Origin: Crossiella sp. CA-258035
GTDB taxonomy: Bacteria; Actinomycetota; Actinomycetes; Mycobacteriales; Pseudonocardiaceae
Reading direction: 5' to 3'
Length of the DNA: 64,000 nt
Assembly (NCBI RefSeq): GCF_030064675.1
Contig: NZ_CP116413.1
Location: forward strand, 1,830,001 to 1,894,000
The translations under genes and the position numbers were made by a program. Positions 16,031 to 24,526 of this stretch are shown in pieces. The notes beneath the pieces were generated by a model. The model saw only the letters and a program-made list of their open reading frames with translations, searched no databases and had not been told where the DNA came from. Position 1 is the stretch's first letter. Each line of letters begins with the position of its first letter.

Positions 16031-16471
16031 ATGGCGATCCAACGGGGGCACCGGTTCCCCATCGAATTCGATGAGGCGTTCGGCAAGGGCCTCGTCCTGG
16101 TGGGCGAGATCGCGCCCGACTTCGAGTACCAGGAGAACAAGAACAAGCCGCCCCGGCAGAAGGTCGACCCGGTGACCGGGAAGCGGCAGTGGGTCGGCAC
16201 CGTGACCGACCCGGACGAGACGAAGGCCAAGCGCGCGTCCTTCCAGATCACCTTTCTCGCCGACGTGCAGCCGGTGCCGCCCGCGCCGGAGGTGCTGCCC
16301 GGCATGCGGCCGATCGAGTTGGACGGCCTGACCGTGGAGCCGCGCTTGTCCGGCAACGGCGAGTTCAAGTACCAGGGCTGGCTGTTCCGGGCGACCGGGT
16401 TCAAGTCCGCGGTGACCTCGGCGTCCCGGCCTGGCGCGGCCAAGGGCGCCGATGGCGGCAAGGCGGCCTGA
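16031..16471 (+). CDS. AICE conserved hypothetical protein
   Basis: 146 residues, ATG with GGGAGGG six bases upstream; first gene of the element's rightward operon. It reads AIQRGHRFPIEFDEAFGKGLVLVGEIAPDFEYQENKNKPPRQKVDP and continues as a small beta-rich protein with an Ala/Lys tail. Proteins of this kind often open AICE replication/transfer operons, but I know of no assigned function. Its stop is two bases before the next ATG. Confidence 0.75.
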   Translation: MAIQRGHRFPIEFDEAFGKGLVLVGEIAPDFEYQENKNKPPRQKVDPVTGKRQWVGTVTDPDETKAKRASFQITFLADVQPVPPAPEVLPGMRPIELDGLTVEPRLSGNGEFKYQGWLFRATGFKSAVTSASRPGAAKGADGGKAA

Positions 16472-16473
16472 CG

Positions 16474-16707
16474 ATGCCCATCACGCGGGACGAACTGGGG
16501 ATGGACATGACCATCTCCATCTACGACGACACCTCGATCAGGGTCGCGCCCTGGGACGACGAGAACCTGTTGCTCGTCTTCGGCGGCCCGGTGCAGAAGA
16601 TCGTGATCGTGCTCGACCGGGACGACTTCCAGCGGTTGTACGAAGAGATGACGTCCGTGGTCAGCGGGGAGGCTGTTCCGGCTGAAGTGGCAGGTGAGCG
16701 CGGATGA
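16474..16707 (+). CDS. Small AICE hypothetical protein (77 residues)
   Basis: Reads MPITRDELGMDMTISIYDDTSIRVAPWDDENLLLVFGG, with a C-terminal acidic helix. It is beta-rich and acidic, possibly a small DNA-mimic or partner protein; that is speculation. The ATG is two bases after the preceding stop, and its own stop overlaps the next ATG by four bases, showing translational coupling inside the element's operon. Confidence 0.7.
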   Translation: MPITRDELGMDMTISIYDDTSIRVAPWDDENLLLVFGGPVQKIVIVLDRDDFQRLYEEMTSVVSGEAVPAEVAGERG

Positions 16708-17015
16708 CGGTCCACGTGTCGGTGGTGCCGGACGAGGGCACCACGGTGTCCCTGCTGACGCTCTCGACCGGCCAGCCCATGCTGGCGATCGCGGACAGCC
16801 ACTGCGGCGTGACCTTCACCGTGCGGGAGACACCGGACGGTGCGGCGCAGGCCGTGCTGGTGGCGCGGGAACTGGTCCGCCTGGCCGGCGAGTTCGCGGC
16901 GCTGACGGAGCGCTACGCCCGGCATGTCGCCTCGCTCCACCTCGCTCAGGCCAACCGGCAGCGGCAGCAGGAGGCGGCGGCGCAGAGTCGCCACGAGCTT
17001 CAGCGGGGCGAGTAG
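16704..17015 (+). CDS. Small AICE hypothetical protein (103 residues)
   Basis: Reads MTVHVSVVPDEGTTVSLLTLSTGQPMLAIADSHCGVTF, then a long C-terminal helix (ALVARELVRLAGEFAALTERYARHVASL..QANRQRQQEAAAQ) likely to form a coiled coil. It overlaps the preceding gene by four bases (ATGA). No family recognised. A 170-bp gap follows before the zinc-ribbon gene; it has a weak hairpin GAGCGGC/GCCGCTC. Confidence 0.7.
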   Translation: MTVHVSVVPDEGTTVSLLTLSTGQPMLAIADSHCGVTFTVRETPDGAAQAVLVARELVRLAGEFAALTERYARHVASLHLAQANRQRQQEAAAQSRHELQRGE

Positions 17016-17185
17016 CCGAGGAGTCTACTTAGGACAGTCCATAAAGGACAAACACGGGCCTGTGGGTGCCGTGGCGATGCCGCACGTCTTGTTGCGGCGC
17101 AAGGAGAACAAGGACACAAGAGCGGCTACCGGCCTAGGAACCTCGCCGCTCTCGTGCCGTCCACAACCTCAGGAAGTGAACAAGG

Positions 17186-17620
17186 ATGACTGTACGGCGT
17201 CCGGGAGACTTCCCGGCAGATGGGGTCCCTCGAAAAGGGCAACGGCGGTGCTCGACCTGCGGGAAGTTCGCCCGCATGTTGCCTGGAGATGACCAGTGCG
17301 GGGTGTGCGAGGGCTGGCTCCCGCTGGACTTCTCCGACCTGCTGAACAGTGGTGTGGCGCGGCGGGTTCGCCGGTCCAAGGCCGAGGTCTGGTCCGGGCT
17401 GCTGTCCCGGTTGCAGACGACCGGGATCTACCCGGTGCGGCTCGATGGCGCACCCGTGCAGCGGATGAAGCTCACCGAGGCTCAGGCTGGCGGACTGGCT
17501 TGCCTGGGGTGCAACCAGGCGTGTGGGATCGGCAAGGCCGCGTTCCGGCCTGCTGGGCACGTGGTGGGCGGGTCGCAGGTCTTCCGCTGTATCGCCTGCA
17601 TCGAAGGCGGTGAGCGGTGA
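17186..17620 (+). CDS. Zinc-ribbon protein of the AICE
   Basis: 144 residues with two Cys clusters: RRCSTCGKFARMLPGDDQCGVCEGW (CxxC-x14-CxxC) near 20-45 and CLGCNQACGIGKAAF..FRCIACIEGG near the C-terminus. Both look like zinc ribbons. It directly precedes the FtsK-like gene with a TGATG overlap, so it is co-translated with the transfer gene. A DNA-binding accessory of transfer or replication is the simplest guess; no direct evidence. Confidence 0.75.
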   Translation: MTVRRPGDFPADGVPRKGQRRCSTCGKFARMLPGDDQCGVCEGWLPLDFSDLLNSGVARRVRRSKAEVWSGLLSRLQTTGIYPVRLDGAPVQRMKLTEAQAGGLACLGCNQACGIGKAAFRPAGHVVGGSQVFRCIACIEGGER

Positions 17621-19119
17621 TGGCCGCCTTCTCCCGCAAGCCCTTGGCTGAACCAGCCGCGTTGGAGATCACCCGGCCTCGGCTGCCCTGGTGGACGCTG
17701 CTGCCGGGCTGGGCAAAGCTCGCGCTGCTGCCCGTGGCGCTGGTGTGGTCGGCTGGCTGGCTCGTTGTGCAGGCGGCACGGATCGTCGGGCGCTACCCGG
17801 TGCTGGTGTTCGGCGCGCTGGTGGTCTGGGCTGGTTACCGGCACCTCGGCGGGTGGTACCTCGGGCTGTTCGTCGCCCTGGCCCTCATCGTGCTCGGCTG
17901 GTGGGCCTGGGGACATCGGCCCTCGTTCGAGCGCTACTGCTGGTGTGAGGTCCGGACCGAGTGGCGGCGTTGGTCGGTCTACGGGTGGCAATGGCGTTCG
18001 GTGATGCGGCTGGCTGATCTCACGAAGTCGGTGCGGGGTGCGGAGTACCGGCCCAAGCTCGGCCGCGTCCGGGCTGATGGGTGGCGGGATCGGGTTCGGG
18101 TGCGGATGGTCAAGGGGCAGGCTCCGGAGCAGTGGGAGCTGCGGGCCTCCGGCCTGGCGCATGCCTTCGGGGCGACCTCCTGCCGGGTGCGGGTGCGCAA
18201 GCCCGGCCGGCTGGAACTGGACCTGGTGCACCGTGACCCGCTGGTCCGGCCCATCCCGGTGCCGGAACTTGCGGCCACGGATTCCGCGGTTGACCTCAAG
18301 CGCCTTGTTGTCGGGCGGACGGAGAGCGGGCGGGCGTTGACGCTGCGGCTGCTGGGCAACCACCTGCTGATCGTGGGTTCGACCGGGGCGGGCAAGGGCT
18401 CGGTCATGTGGTCGCTGCTCTGGGCCGTGGCCCCGGCGATCCGGGCCGGGCTGGTGCGCTTGGTGGGCATCGACCCCAAGGGCGGGATGGAGCTGGGGCA
18501 GGCTCCGGAGCTGTTCCACCGGCTCGCCTACACCAACGACCTGGAAGCCGTGGAACTCCTGGAAGGGCTGGCGGCGGAGCTGAAGGACCGGGCACAGCGG
18601 TACCGGGGCCAGCTGCGGCGCTGGAAGCCCGGCAACGGGGAACCGTTCACCCTGCTCGTGGTCGACGAACTGGCCGACGTGATCGCCTACCAAACTGACA
18701 AAGCGCTGCGGGAACGTGCGGCGCGGGCGGTGCAGACCATCGCCTCCCAGGGCCGCGCACCCGGCTTCGCCGTCCTCGGCCTCGTCCAGGACCCGCGGAA
18801 GGAAGTCGTCTCCTTCCGGCACCTGTTCGGCTCCAAGGTCGCCTTGCGGCTGGATGAAGCCGCCCAGGTCGACATGGTCCTGGGCGAGGGCGTCCGGCAA
18901 CGCGGGGCCGCTGCTCACGAGATCAGCGAGGGCACCCCGGGTGTGGCGTGGGTGAAGGAGGACGGGCGGCGGGAACCGGTGCGCGCCAGGGCCTTCCACG
19001 TCACCGATGCCGATCTACACCGGCTGGTCGACTACGTCACCGGACGCGACGCGGTGCACGCGGAAGTTCTGCCCTTCCCCGGCAGCGGCTACGACGTGGA
19101 CGGGGAGGTGGCGGCGTGA
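17620..19119 (+). CDS. FtsK/SpoIIIE-type DNA translocase, AICE transfer protein (TraSA/TraB-like)
   Basis: 499 residues. Two to three membrane helices lie at about 25-95 (LLPVALVWSAGWLVVQAARIVG, LGLFVALALIVLGWWAWG). The motor domain has Walker A GSTGAGKGS near 255 and Walker B LLVVDELADV near 345, then TIASQGRAPGFAVLGLVQDP. Actinomycete plasmids and AICEs transfer double-stranded DNA between mycelia with one such hexameric pump. It starts at ATG 17620 (GTG 17617 also possible) and overlaps Rep by four bases. The small C-terminal gamma-like region cannot be resolved by eye. Confidence 0.9.
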   Translation: MAAFSRKPLAEPAALEITRPRLPWWTLLPGWAKLALLPVALVWSAGWLVVQAARIVGRYPVLVFGALVVWAGYRHLGGWYLGLFVALALIVLGWWAWGHRPSFERYCWCEVRTEWRRWSVYGWQWRSVMRLADLTKSVRGAEYRPKLGRVRADGWRDRVRVRMVKGQAPEQWELRASGLAHAFGATSCRVRVRKPGRLELDLVHRDPLVRPIPVPELAATDSAVDLKRLVVGRTESGRALTLRLLGNHLLIVGSTGAGKGSVMWSLLWAVAPAIRAGLVRLVGIDPKGGMELGQAPELFHRLAYTNDLEAVELLEGLAAELKDRAQRYRGQLRRWKPGNGEPFTLLVVDELADVIAYQTDKALRERAARAVQTIASQGRAPGFAVLGLVQDPRKEVVSFRHLFGSKVALRLDEAAQVDMVLGEGVRQRGAAAHEISEGTPGVAWVKEDGRREPVRARAFHVTDADLHRLVDYVTGRDAVHAEVLPFPGSGYDVDGEVAA

Positions 19120-20753
19120 GCGAGCACGTGACCCGAGCGGAGCGGATGCGTCAGCCCCTCGCGCTGGATGTGGTGCGCTCGCTGGCGGAGACCAACGGCG
19201 TGTGCGTCCGGCCGCTGGCGCAACGGCGACTGGACTACGCCACCGGCCGGGTGGATGTGCTGCCGGTGGCCTGCGGCTCCACCGTGGCCTCGGTCTGCGC
19301 CCCGTGTGCGGACAAGGCCCGCAAGCTGCGGATGGCCCAGTGCCGCGAAGGCTGGCACCTGGCCGACGAACCCGACTTCAGTCCGAACGCTCCGACTGTG
19401 GACCAGGCCGCGCTGACCGAACTGCGGGCGACCCTGTGGGCGGACTACCAGGCCGCTCGGGCCGAGGGCGATGAGAGCGGGATGGAGGAACTGCGAGAAG
19501 CCGTCGCGGCCGTGGATGCGGAGCTGCGGGACGGTGGTGTGCGGGGCAAGCTCCCCGCGCTGGACCCACCCCTGTCCAAGCCGGTCAAGCGCTCGACCCG
19601 GCGTAAGCAGGACGTGCCGGAGTTGCCCCGCCGGCGGGTCTCCCGGCACACCGTGGGCCGGGAGTTCGCCGGATGGTTCCGCCCGTCGATGTTCCTCACC
19701 CTGACCCTGGACTCCTACGGGCGGGTGCGGGAGGACGGCACCCCCGTGGACCCCGACAGCTACGACTACCGGCGTGCCGCGCGGGACGCGGTGCACTTCG
19801 CCGCGCTCCTGGACCGGTGGGTGCAGAACCTGCGGCGCGCGGTGGGCTACGACGTGCAGTACTTCTCCACCGTCGAACCCCAACGCAGGCTGGCGCCCCA
19901 CTGGCACGCGGCAATCCGGGGTGCGATCCCGCATGACCTGCTGCGACTGGTCACCGCCGGGACCTATCACCAGGTCTGGTGGCCGAAGCATGACGAGCTG
20001 GTCTACCCCGGGGAGACGGCGCCGGTGTGGTGCGACCGAGCCAAGGGCTTCGTTGACCCGACCACCCGCCAAGTCCTGCCGACCTGGGAGGAAGCCCTCC
20101 CCGGCCCGGACGCATCGGACCCGGCGCATGTGGTGCGGTTCGGGAGGCAGATGCACTCCAAGGGCATCCTCGGCGGGACCGAGGAAGCCGGGCGGCACAT
20201 CGGCTACCTGACCAAGTACCTCACCAAGTCCATCAGCGAGTGCCACGAAGAGGCCACCGAACGCCAGCGGCGGCACGCCGACCGCCTGCATGCTGAACTG
20301 GCGATCACCCCGTGCTCGCCGCGCTGCGCGGTCTGGCTGCTCTACGGCATCCAACCCGCCGGGGCGCGGATGAACCTCACGCCGGGGCGCTGCAAGGGCA
20401 AGGCCCACCGGCGGTCCACGCGCGGGCTGCCGGGGCGGCGGGTGCTGGTGTCGCGGAAGTGGTCGGGCAAGTCCCTAGGCGATCACCGCCACGACCGGCA
20501 GCAGTTCGTTCGGCAACTGCTGCTGGACATCGGTGTCACGCCGGAGACGGACCGGGACACCAGTCAGGTGGTCTGGCAGAAGGTCGCCCCTGGTGACCCG
20601 GACGTGCCTCCCCGGGCGCACCTGCTTATGCACTCGGTGGCGGAGCGGCTGAGGTGGAAGGCCCAGTACTCGCTGGCGCAGTTGGCGGCCGGGGAGTCGC
20701 CGCAGCGCCGGATCTTTCGGCAACTCGACCGGCAGCGGCATAGGGGGCGGTGA
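19116..20753 (+). CDS. HUH-type replication initiator (RepSA-like)
   Basis: 545 residues. It has the three HUH rolling-circle motifs in order: FLTLTLDSYG near 190 (motif I), the metal-binding HWH in PHWHAAIRG near 261 (motif II), and the nicking Tyr region YLTKYLTKS near 363 (motif III). An N-terminal zinc-type cluster CAPCADKARKLRMAQC is also seen. It would nick the excised element for replication. The GTG overlaps the FtsK stop (GTGA), and its own stop overlaps Xis by one base. The origin itself was not identified. Confidence 0.9.
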   Translation: MSEHVTRAERMRQPLALDVVRSLAETNGVCVRPLAQRRLDYATGRVDVLPVACGSTVASVCAPCADKARKLRMAQCREGWHLADEPDFSPNAPTVDQAALTELRATLWADYQAARAEGDESGMEELREAVAAVDAELRDGGVRGKLPALDPPLSKPVKRSTRRKQDVPELPRRRVSRHTVGREFAGWFRPSMFLTLTLDSYGRVREDGTPVDPDSYDYRRAARDAVHFAALLDRWVQNLRRAVGYDVQYFSTVEPQRRLAPHWHAAIRGAIPHDLLRLVTAGTYHQVWWPKHDELVYPGETAPVWCDRAKGFVDPTTRQVLPTWEEALPGPDASDPAHVVRFGRQMHSKGILGGTEEAGRHIGYLTKYLTKSISECHEEATERQRRHADRLHAELAITPCSPRCAVWLLYGIQPAGARMNLTPGRCKGKAHRRSTRGLPGRRVLVSRKWSGKSLGDHRHDRQQFVRQLLLDIGVTPETDRDTSQVVWQKVAPGDPDVPPRAHLLMHSVAERLRWKAQYSLAQLAAGESPQRRIFRQLDRQRHRGR

Positions 20754-20947
20754 TGGGTAACAGCAACGACCGGCTGTGGAGCGTCCAGGACTTGTCGGCG
20801 TTCCTCGATATTCCGGTGCACACGATTCGGGGCTGGCGCAAGACCGGCTACGGGCCGCCCGCTCGGCGGGTTGGGAAGCACCTGCGCTGGGACCCGGTGC
20901 AGGTCCGCCGGTGGTTCGACGGGCTCGGCCAGAACGACGCGGCCTGA
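20753..20947 (+). CDS. Excisionase (Xis), HTH_17-type
   Basis: 64 residues forming one winged MerR-like helix-turn-helix: LWSVQDLSAFLDIPVHTIRGWRKTGYGPPARRVGKHLRWDPVQVRRWFDG. This is the standard excisionase of AICEs and actinophages, sitting between rep and int. It bends DNA at the att region to favour excision. The ATG overlaps the rep stop (TGATG). Confidence 0.93.
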   Translation: MGNSNDRLWSVQDLSAFLDIPVHTIRGWRKTGYGPPARRVGKHLRWDPVQVRRWFDGLGQNDAA

Positions 20948-20983
20948 CCACATTCGCTGCTGGGCCAAGGGGAGAAGACTGCC

Positions 20984-22222
20984 ATGGGGCACATTCAGGA
21001 CCGCTGGTTCAAGGTCGAGAAGGACGCGGTGACCGGTAAGCCGGTGCTTGATGCCAAGGGCAAGCCGGTGAAGGTGAAGACCGATCTGCACGGCGTCGGC
21101 CTGCGGTACAAGGTGCGCTACCTCGACCCGGACGGGAACGAGCGCAGCAAGACCTTCCCGAACGGGAAACTCGCACTGGCACAGGCGTTTCTGCACCAGG
21201 TCGAGAACGACAAGCACAAGGGGACGTACCTCGATCCGGACAAGGGGCGGGTGCTGTTCCGGAAGCTCGGTGAGGACTGGCTGAACTCGCGGACCTTCGA
21301 TGAGTCGAGCCGGGAGGGGACGGAGTTCCGGCTCAAGCTGCATGTGTTCCCGTACTTGGGGGACAAGGAGATCCGGGCGATCCTGCCGTCGCACATCCAG
21401 GAGTGGGACCGGGAGCTTCAGAAGAAGGGGCTTGCCGAGACGTACCGGCGGACGATCTTCGCCAACGTTTCGGCAATCTTCACGGCCGCGATCGACGATG
21501 AGCGGATCACGAAGAACCCGTGCAACGCGAAGTCGGTGACGAAGCCGCGGGGCGAGTACCCGAAGGTGGTGCCGTGGCCGGAGCAGCGGGTGCACGCGGT
21601 GCGGGCCAAGCTCGGGGAGCGGTACCGGGTCATGATCGACGCTGGGGCTGGGTGCGGGCTCCGGCAGGGTGAGGTGTTCGGGCTCTCGCCGACTGACGTC
21701 ACCGAGGATGGCCAGAAGCTGAGGGTCGAGCGGCAGATCAAGATCGTCCGGGGACGCCTGGTGTTCGCGCTGCCCAAGCACCGGAAGGTCCGGGAGGTGC
21801 CGCTATCCGCGACCGGGAATGCCGCGATCAAGGCGCACAGCGAGAAGTTCGAGCCACTGCCGGTGACGCTGCCGTGGGAGGAACCGGACGGCAAGCTGGT
21901 GACGGTGAACCTGCTGCTGTACACGCGGGAGCGGAAGCCGATCTACCGGCACTCGTTCAACCACCACGTGTGGAAGCCAGCTCTGCGGGAAGCCGGCGTG
22001 GAGAACCCGCAGCGGGCTGACGGGTTTCACGCTCTGCGGCACTTCTTCGCCTCGCTGCTGCTCGATGACGGGATCAGTATCCGGGCACTGGCCGAGTTCC
22101 TCGGGCATGCTGACCCGGCGTTCACACTGCGGGTGTACACGCACCTGATGCCATCCAGCCATGAGCGCACTCGTGGTGCCGTTGATCGTGTATTCAGCAG
22201 CACTAAGAGGAAAGCGGCTTGA
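20984..22222 (+). CDS. int: Tyrosine site-specific integrase
   Basis: 412 residues. The catalytic set is complete: first Arg in GCGLRQGEVFGL near 226, HALRH near 349-353, the second His in LGHADPAF near 374, and the nucleophile in RVYTHLM near 384. An N-terminal arm-binding region (GLRYKVRYLDPDGNERSKTF) and a SAM-like core-binding domain precede them. It is the last plus-strand gene, 733 bp from attR, and is presumed to recombine the 15-bp core in glnA. Confidence 0.95.
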   Translation: MGHIQDRWFKVEKDAVTGKPVLDAKGKPVKVKTDLHGVGLRYKVRYLDPDGNERSKTFPNGKLALAQAFLHQVENDKHKGTYLDPDKGRVLFRKLGEDWLNSRTFDESSREGTEFRLKLHVFPYLGDKEIRAILPSHIQEWDRELQKKGLAETYRRTIFANVSAIFTAAIDDERITKNPCNAKSVTKPRGEYPKVVPWPEQRVHAVRAKLGERYRVMIDAGAGCGLRQGEVFGLSPTDVTEDGQKLRVERQIKIVRGRLVFALPKHRKVREVPLSATGNAAIKAHSEKFEPLPVTLPWEEPDGKLVTVNLLLYTRERKPIYRHSFNHHVWKPALREAGVENPQRADGFHALRHFFASLLLDDGISIRALAEFLGHADPAFTLRVYTHLMPSSHERTRGAVDRVFSSTKRKAA

Positions 22223-22236
22223 CCAGAGCGCTGGCG

Positions 22237-22761
22237 TTACTCGCCATCGGCGAGGTCACGCGCCAGCGTGGCAGTGAGGTCGTCGAGACTGGATTCGATC
22301 ATCGGCCAGGAGATTTGCTCCGGTGGCTCCTGCTTCAAGGCGACGTAGCCGGTCATCATGTCGAGCTTCTCGACGTGGGTGAGAACCGATGGTGCGGTCT
22401 GAGGCGACAGCAAGCGCACGCGTCCCAGAAGGAGATCCATCTGTCGACGGTCGATGTCACCGGCGGACTTCGCATTGACCCAGTGACTCCACAGTTTCGG
22501 AGATGGGGATCGCCCGATGATCATGTAGTGCTGGAACTTCCGAAGGTCGCGCTGCCATTTGTCGACGGTCGCAAGTACGTCGGCGTACAGATCTCGCTTC
22601 TGGTCAGTGAATCTGTGGCGGTCTTCCCGCACCCACTGGGTTTCGCGGAGCTTGAACTCTCGCCGTCCTTGCATCAGTTGACCGACCACAACGCCGATGA
22701 GCGCGATCAGAGCACCGATCGCAGATGCACCCAACGGGATGAGCAGGTTGATGTTGGTCAT
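22237..22761 (-). CDS. Single-pass membrane protein of the AICE right end
   Basis: 174 residues. The ATG opens MTNINLLIPLGASAIGALIALIGVVVGQLMQGRREFKLRE, an N-terminal membrane helix followed by a basic stretch and a long helical cytoplasmic domain (QKRDLYADVLATVDKWQRDLRKFQ). This architecture is common in AICE and phage cargo of unknown function. It is convergent with int (14-bp gap) and transcribed towards the element interior, apart from the backbone operon; possibly an exclusion or defence protein, which is inference. Confidence 0.75.
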   Translation of the reverse strand: MTNINLLIPLGASAIGALIALIGVVVGQLMQGRREFKLRETQWVREDRHRFTDQKRDLYADVLATVDKWQRDLRKFQHYMIIGRSPSPKLWSHWVNAKSAGDIDRRQMDLLLGRVRLLSPQTAPSVLTHVEKLDMMTGYVALKQEPPEQISWPMIESSLDDLTATLARDLADGE

Positions 22762-22811
22762 GCAGAGACTGTGAACCTTCAGTGTCACCGAGCGGTGCCG
22801 ACAGGGACACA

Positions 22812-22861
22812 AACGGCCGAGGGCCGGGTGGTCGTGGTGACCAACCCGGCCCTCGGCCGTT
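22812..22861. terminator. Second copy of the glnA-type terminator, carried by the element
   Basis: AACGGCCGAGGGCCGGG (22812-22828) pairs with its complement ending at 22861. It matches 12275-12324 at about 47 of 51 bases. It lies 96-145 bp downstream of the glnA stop, so the element appears to restore a terminator to its target gene, as well as the codons. Confidence 0.85.
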
Positions 22862-22891
22862 GGAGCTGCTGGCGTCTCAGGTCCCAATCAC

Positions 22892-22909
22892 ACGGCCTGG
22901 AGACGGCCT
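22892..22909. repeat. 18-bp direct repeat near the right end (possible integrase arm site)
   Basis: ACGGCCTGGAGACGGCCT, identical to 12461-12478. It is 46 bp inside attR. See the left copy for the arm-site argument. Confidence 0.6.
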
Positions 22910-22954
22910 ATCCAGGGCCTCAAGCCAGGAAATGCCTGGTAGAAGCCCGGGACC

Positions 22955-22969
22955 GATCACACGTCGTAG
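22955..22969. other. attR core, overlapping the last codons of glnA
   Basis: GATCACACGTCGTAG covers the last three glnA sense codons (Tyr-Asp-Val), the stop codon and two bases beyond it. Identical to attL at 12339-12353. Integration here leaves the glnA reading frame intact because the shared core supplies the C-terminus. Confidence 0.7.
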
Positions 22970-24381
22970 TAGAGCGCGAACTCGTACGGGTGCGGGCGGA
23001 GGCGGATCGGGTCGATCTCGTTCTCGCGCTTGTAGGAGATCCAGGTCTCGATGACGTCTGGGGTGAACACGCCGCCCTCGAGGAGGAAGTCGTGGTCGCG
23101 CTCCAGGTTGTCCAGGACCTCGCCCAGGGAGCCGGGGACCTGGGGGACGTTCTTGGCTTCCTCGGGGGGGAGCTCGTAGAGGTCCTTGTCGATCGGGGCC
23201 GGGGGCTCGATCTTGTTCTTGATGCCGTCCAGGCCGGCCATCAGCATGGCGGCGAAGGCCAGGTACGGGTTGCCGGAGGAGTCCGGGCAGCGGAACTCGA
23301 CGCGCTTGGCCTTGGGGTTGTTGCCGGTGATCGGGATGCGGATGCACGCCGAGCGGTTGCGGGAGCTGTAGACCAGGTTCACCGGGGCCTCGTAGCCCGG
23401 CACCAGGCGGTGGTAGGAGTTCACCGTCGGGTTGGTGAAGGCCAGCAGGCTCGGCGCGTGGTGCAGCAGGCCGCCGATGTAGTGCCGCGCGGTGTCGGAC
23501 AGGCCGCCGTAGCCGGACTCGTCGTGGAAGAGCGGGGAGCCTTCCTTCCACAGCGACTGGTGGGCGTGCATGCCCGAGCCGTTGTCACCGTAGAGCGGCT
23601 TCGGCATGAAGGTGGCGGTCTTGCCGTTGGCCCACGCGGTGTTCTTGACGATGTACTTGAACAGCTGCAGGTCGTCCGCGGCGTGCAGCAGGGTGTTGAA
23701 CTTGTAGTTGATCTCGGCCTGGCCCGCGGTGCCGACCTCGTGGTGGGCGCGCTCGACGGTGAAGCCGGAGTCGATCAGGTTCAGTGTGATCTTGTCGCGC
23801 AGGTCGGCGAAGTGGTCGGTCGGGGAGACCGGGAAGTAGCCGCCCTTGAACTTGACCTTGTAGCCCTTGTTGCCGCCCTCTTCGTCGGCGCCGGTGTTCC
23901 ACCAGCCCGCGACCGAATCGACCTCGTGGAAGGAGGCGTTCTCCCGGTTCTCGAAGCGCACCGAGTCGAAGAGGTAGAACTCCGCCTCCGCCCCGAAGAA
24001 GCAGGCGTCGGCGATGCCGGACTCGGTGATGTACTGCTCGGCCTTGCGCGCGATGTTGCGCGGGTCGCGGCTGTACGGCTCCCGGGTCAGCGGGTCGTGC
24101 ACGAAGAAGTTGATGATGAGGGTCTTCTCGATCCGGAACGGGTCGAGCCGCGCGGTGGCCACATCGGGCAGCAGCAGCATGTCGGACTCGTGGATCGACT
24201 GGAAACCGCGCACCGAGGAGCCGTCGAAGGCGAGGCCCTCCTCGAACGTGTCGCGCTCGAACGAGGCGGCAGGCACGGTGAAGTGCTGCATGATGCCGGG
24301 CAGGTCGCAGAACCGCACGTCAATGAACTTCACGCCGTTGTCGGCGATGAAGCTCAGGACCTCGTCGGGATTGGTGAACAC
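22957..24381 (-). CDS. glnA: Glutamine synthetase type I (GlnA1)
   Basis: 474 residues, exactly the family length when started at GTG 24381 ([11 protein letters not shown]), which has AAGGAG about 10 bases upstream. It makes glutamine from glutamate, ammonia and ATP as a dodecamer. Visible motifs: [13 protein letters not shown], the beta-Asp loop DGSSVRGF, catalytic EAEFY, the ATP-site [27 protein letters not shown], and the adenylylation site [10 protein letters not shown] (Tyr near 402), the target of GlnE. The C-terminal Tyr-Asp-Val-stop is the integration site of the AICE. A GlnR-like box lies upstream. Confidence 0.98.
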   Translation of the reverse strand: MFTNPDEVLSFIADNGVKFIDVRFCDLPGIMQHFTVPAASFERDTFEEGLAFDGSSVRGFQSIHESDMLLLPDVATARLDPFRIEKTLIINFFVHDPLTREPYSRDPRNIARKAEQYITESGIADACFFGAEAEFYLFDSVRFENRENASFHEVDSVAGWWNTGADEEGGNKGYKVKFKGGYFPVSPTDHFADLRDKITLNLIDSGFTVERAHHEVGTAGQAEINYKFNTLLHAADDLQLFKYIVKNTAWANGKTATFMPKPLYGDNGSGMHAHQSLWKEGSPLFHDESGYGGLSDTARHYIGGLLHHAPSLLAFTNPTVNSYHRLVPGYEAPVNLVYSSRNRSACIRIPITGNNPKAKRVEFRCPDSSGNPYLAFAAMLMAGLDGIKNKIEPPAPIDKDLYELPPEEAKNVPQVPGSLGEVLDNLERDHDFLLEGGVFTPDVIETWISYKRENEIDPIRLRPHPYEFALYYDV

Positions 24382-24488
24382 CCTCGTTGGCTCCTTCGTT
24401 GTTGTGCCGGCAGGGCCGGCGTCTTCGCACGCCGTCAGGACAACCGGCGCAGAGCCGGCCCTGTTGCGAGTGACCGTATGACCATGGT

Positions 24489-24526
24489 GTTGCTCGGTCA
24501 TCACCCGAGTGTTTCACCGGTGTTAA
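24489..24526 (-). promoter_or_regulatory. GlnR-like tandem box upstream of glnA
   Basis: On the minus strand the region reads TTAAC-n6-GAAAC-n6-GTGAT-n6-GCAAC. The consensus I recall for actinobacterial GlnR is gTnAC-n6-GaAAC in tandem; spacing matches perfectly and most key bases agree. It is 108-145 bp upstream of the glnA start, where nitrogen control is expected, and 72 bp from the divergent RDD gene. Confidence 0.7.

Larger units (their letters stand above)
12339..22969. mobile_element. Integrative conjugative element (AICE, pSAM2-like) in the 3' end of glnA
   Basis: About 10.6 kb bounded by a 15-bp direct repeat. The backbone runs, left to right: XRE regulator and NUDIX, three small genes, a zinc-ribbon protein, FtsK/Tra, HUH Rep, Xis and tyrosine integrase next to attR. 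This is the usual AICE order. An 18-bp repeat near each end may be the integrase arm site. The left part carries lower-G+C cargo (12931-14359). No spread (Spd) or KorSA-type GntR gene was recognised. AICEs usually target tRNA genes; using glnA is unusual. Confidence 0.85.
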
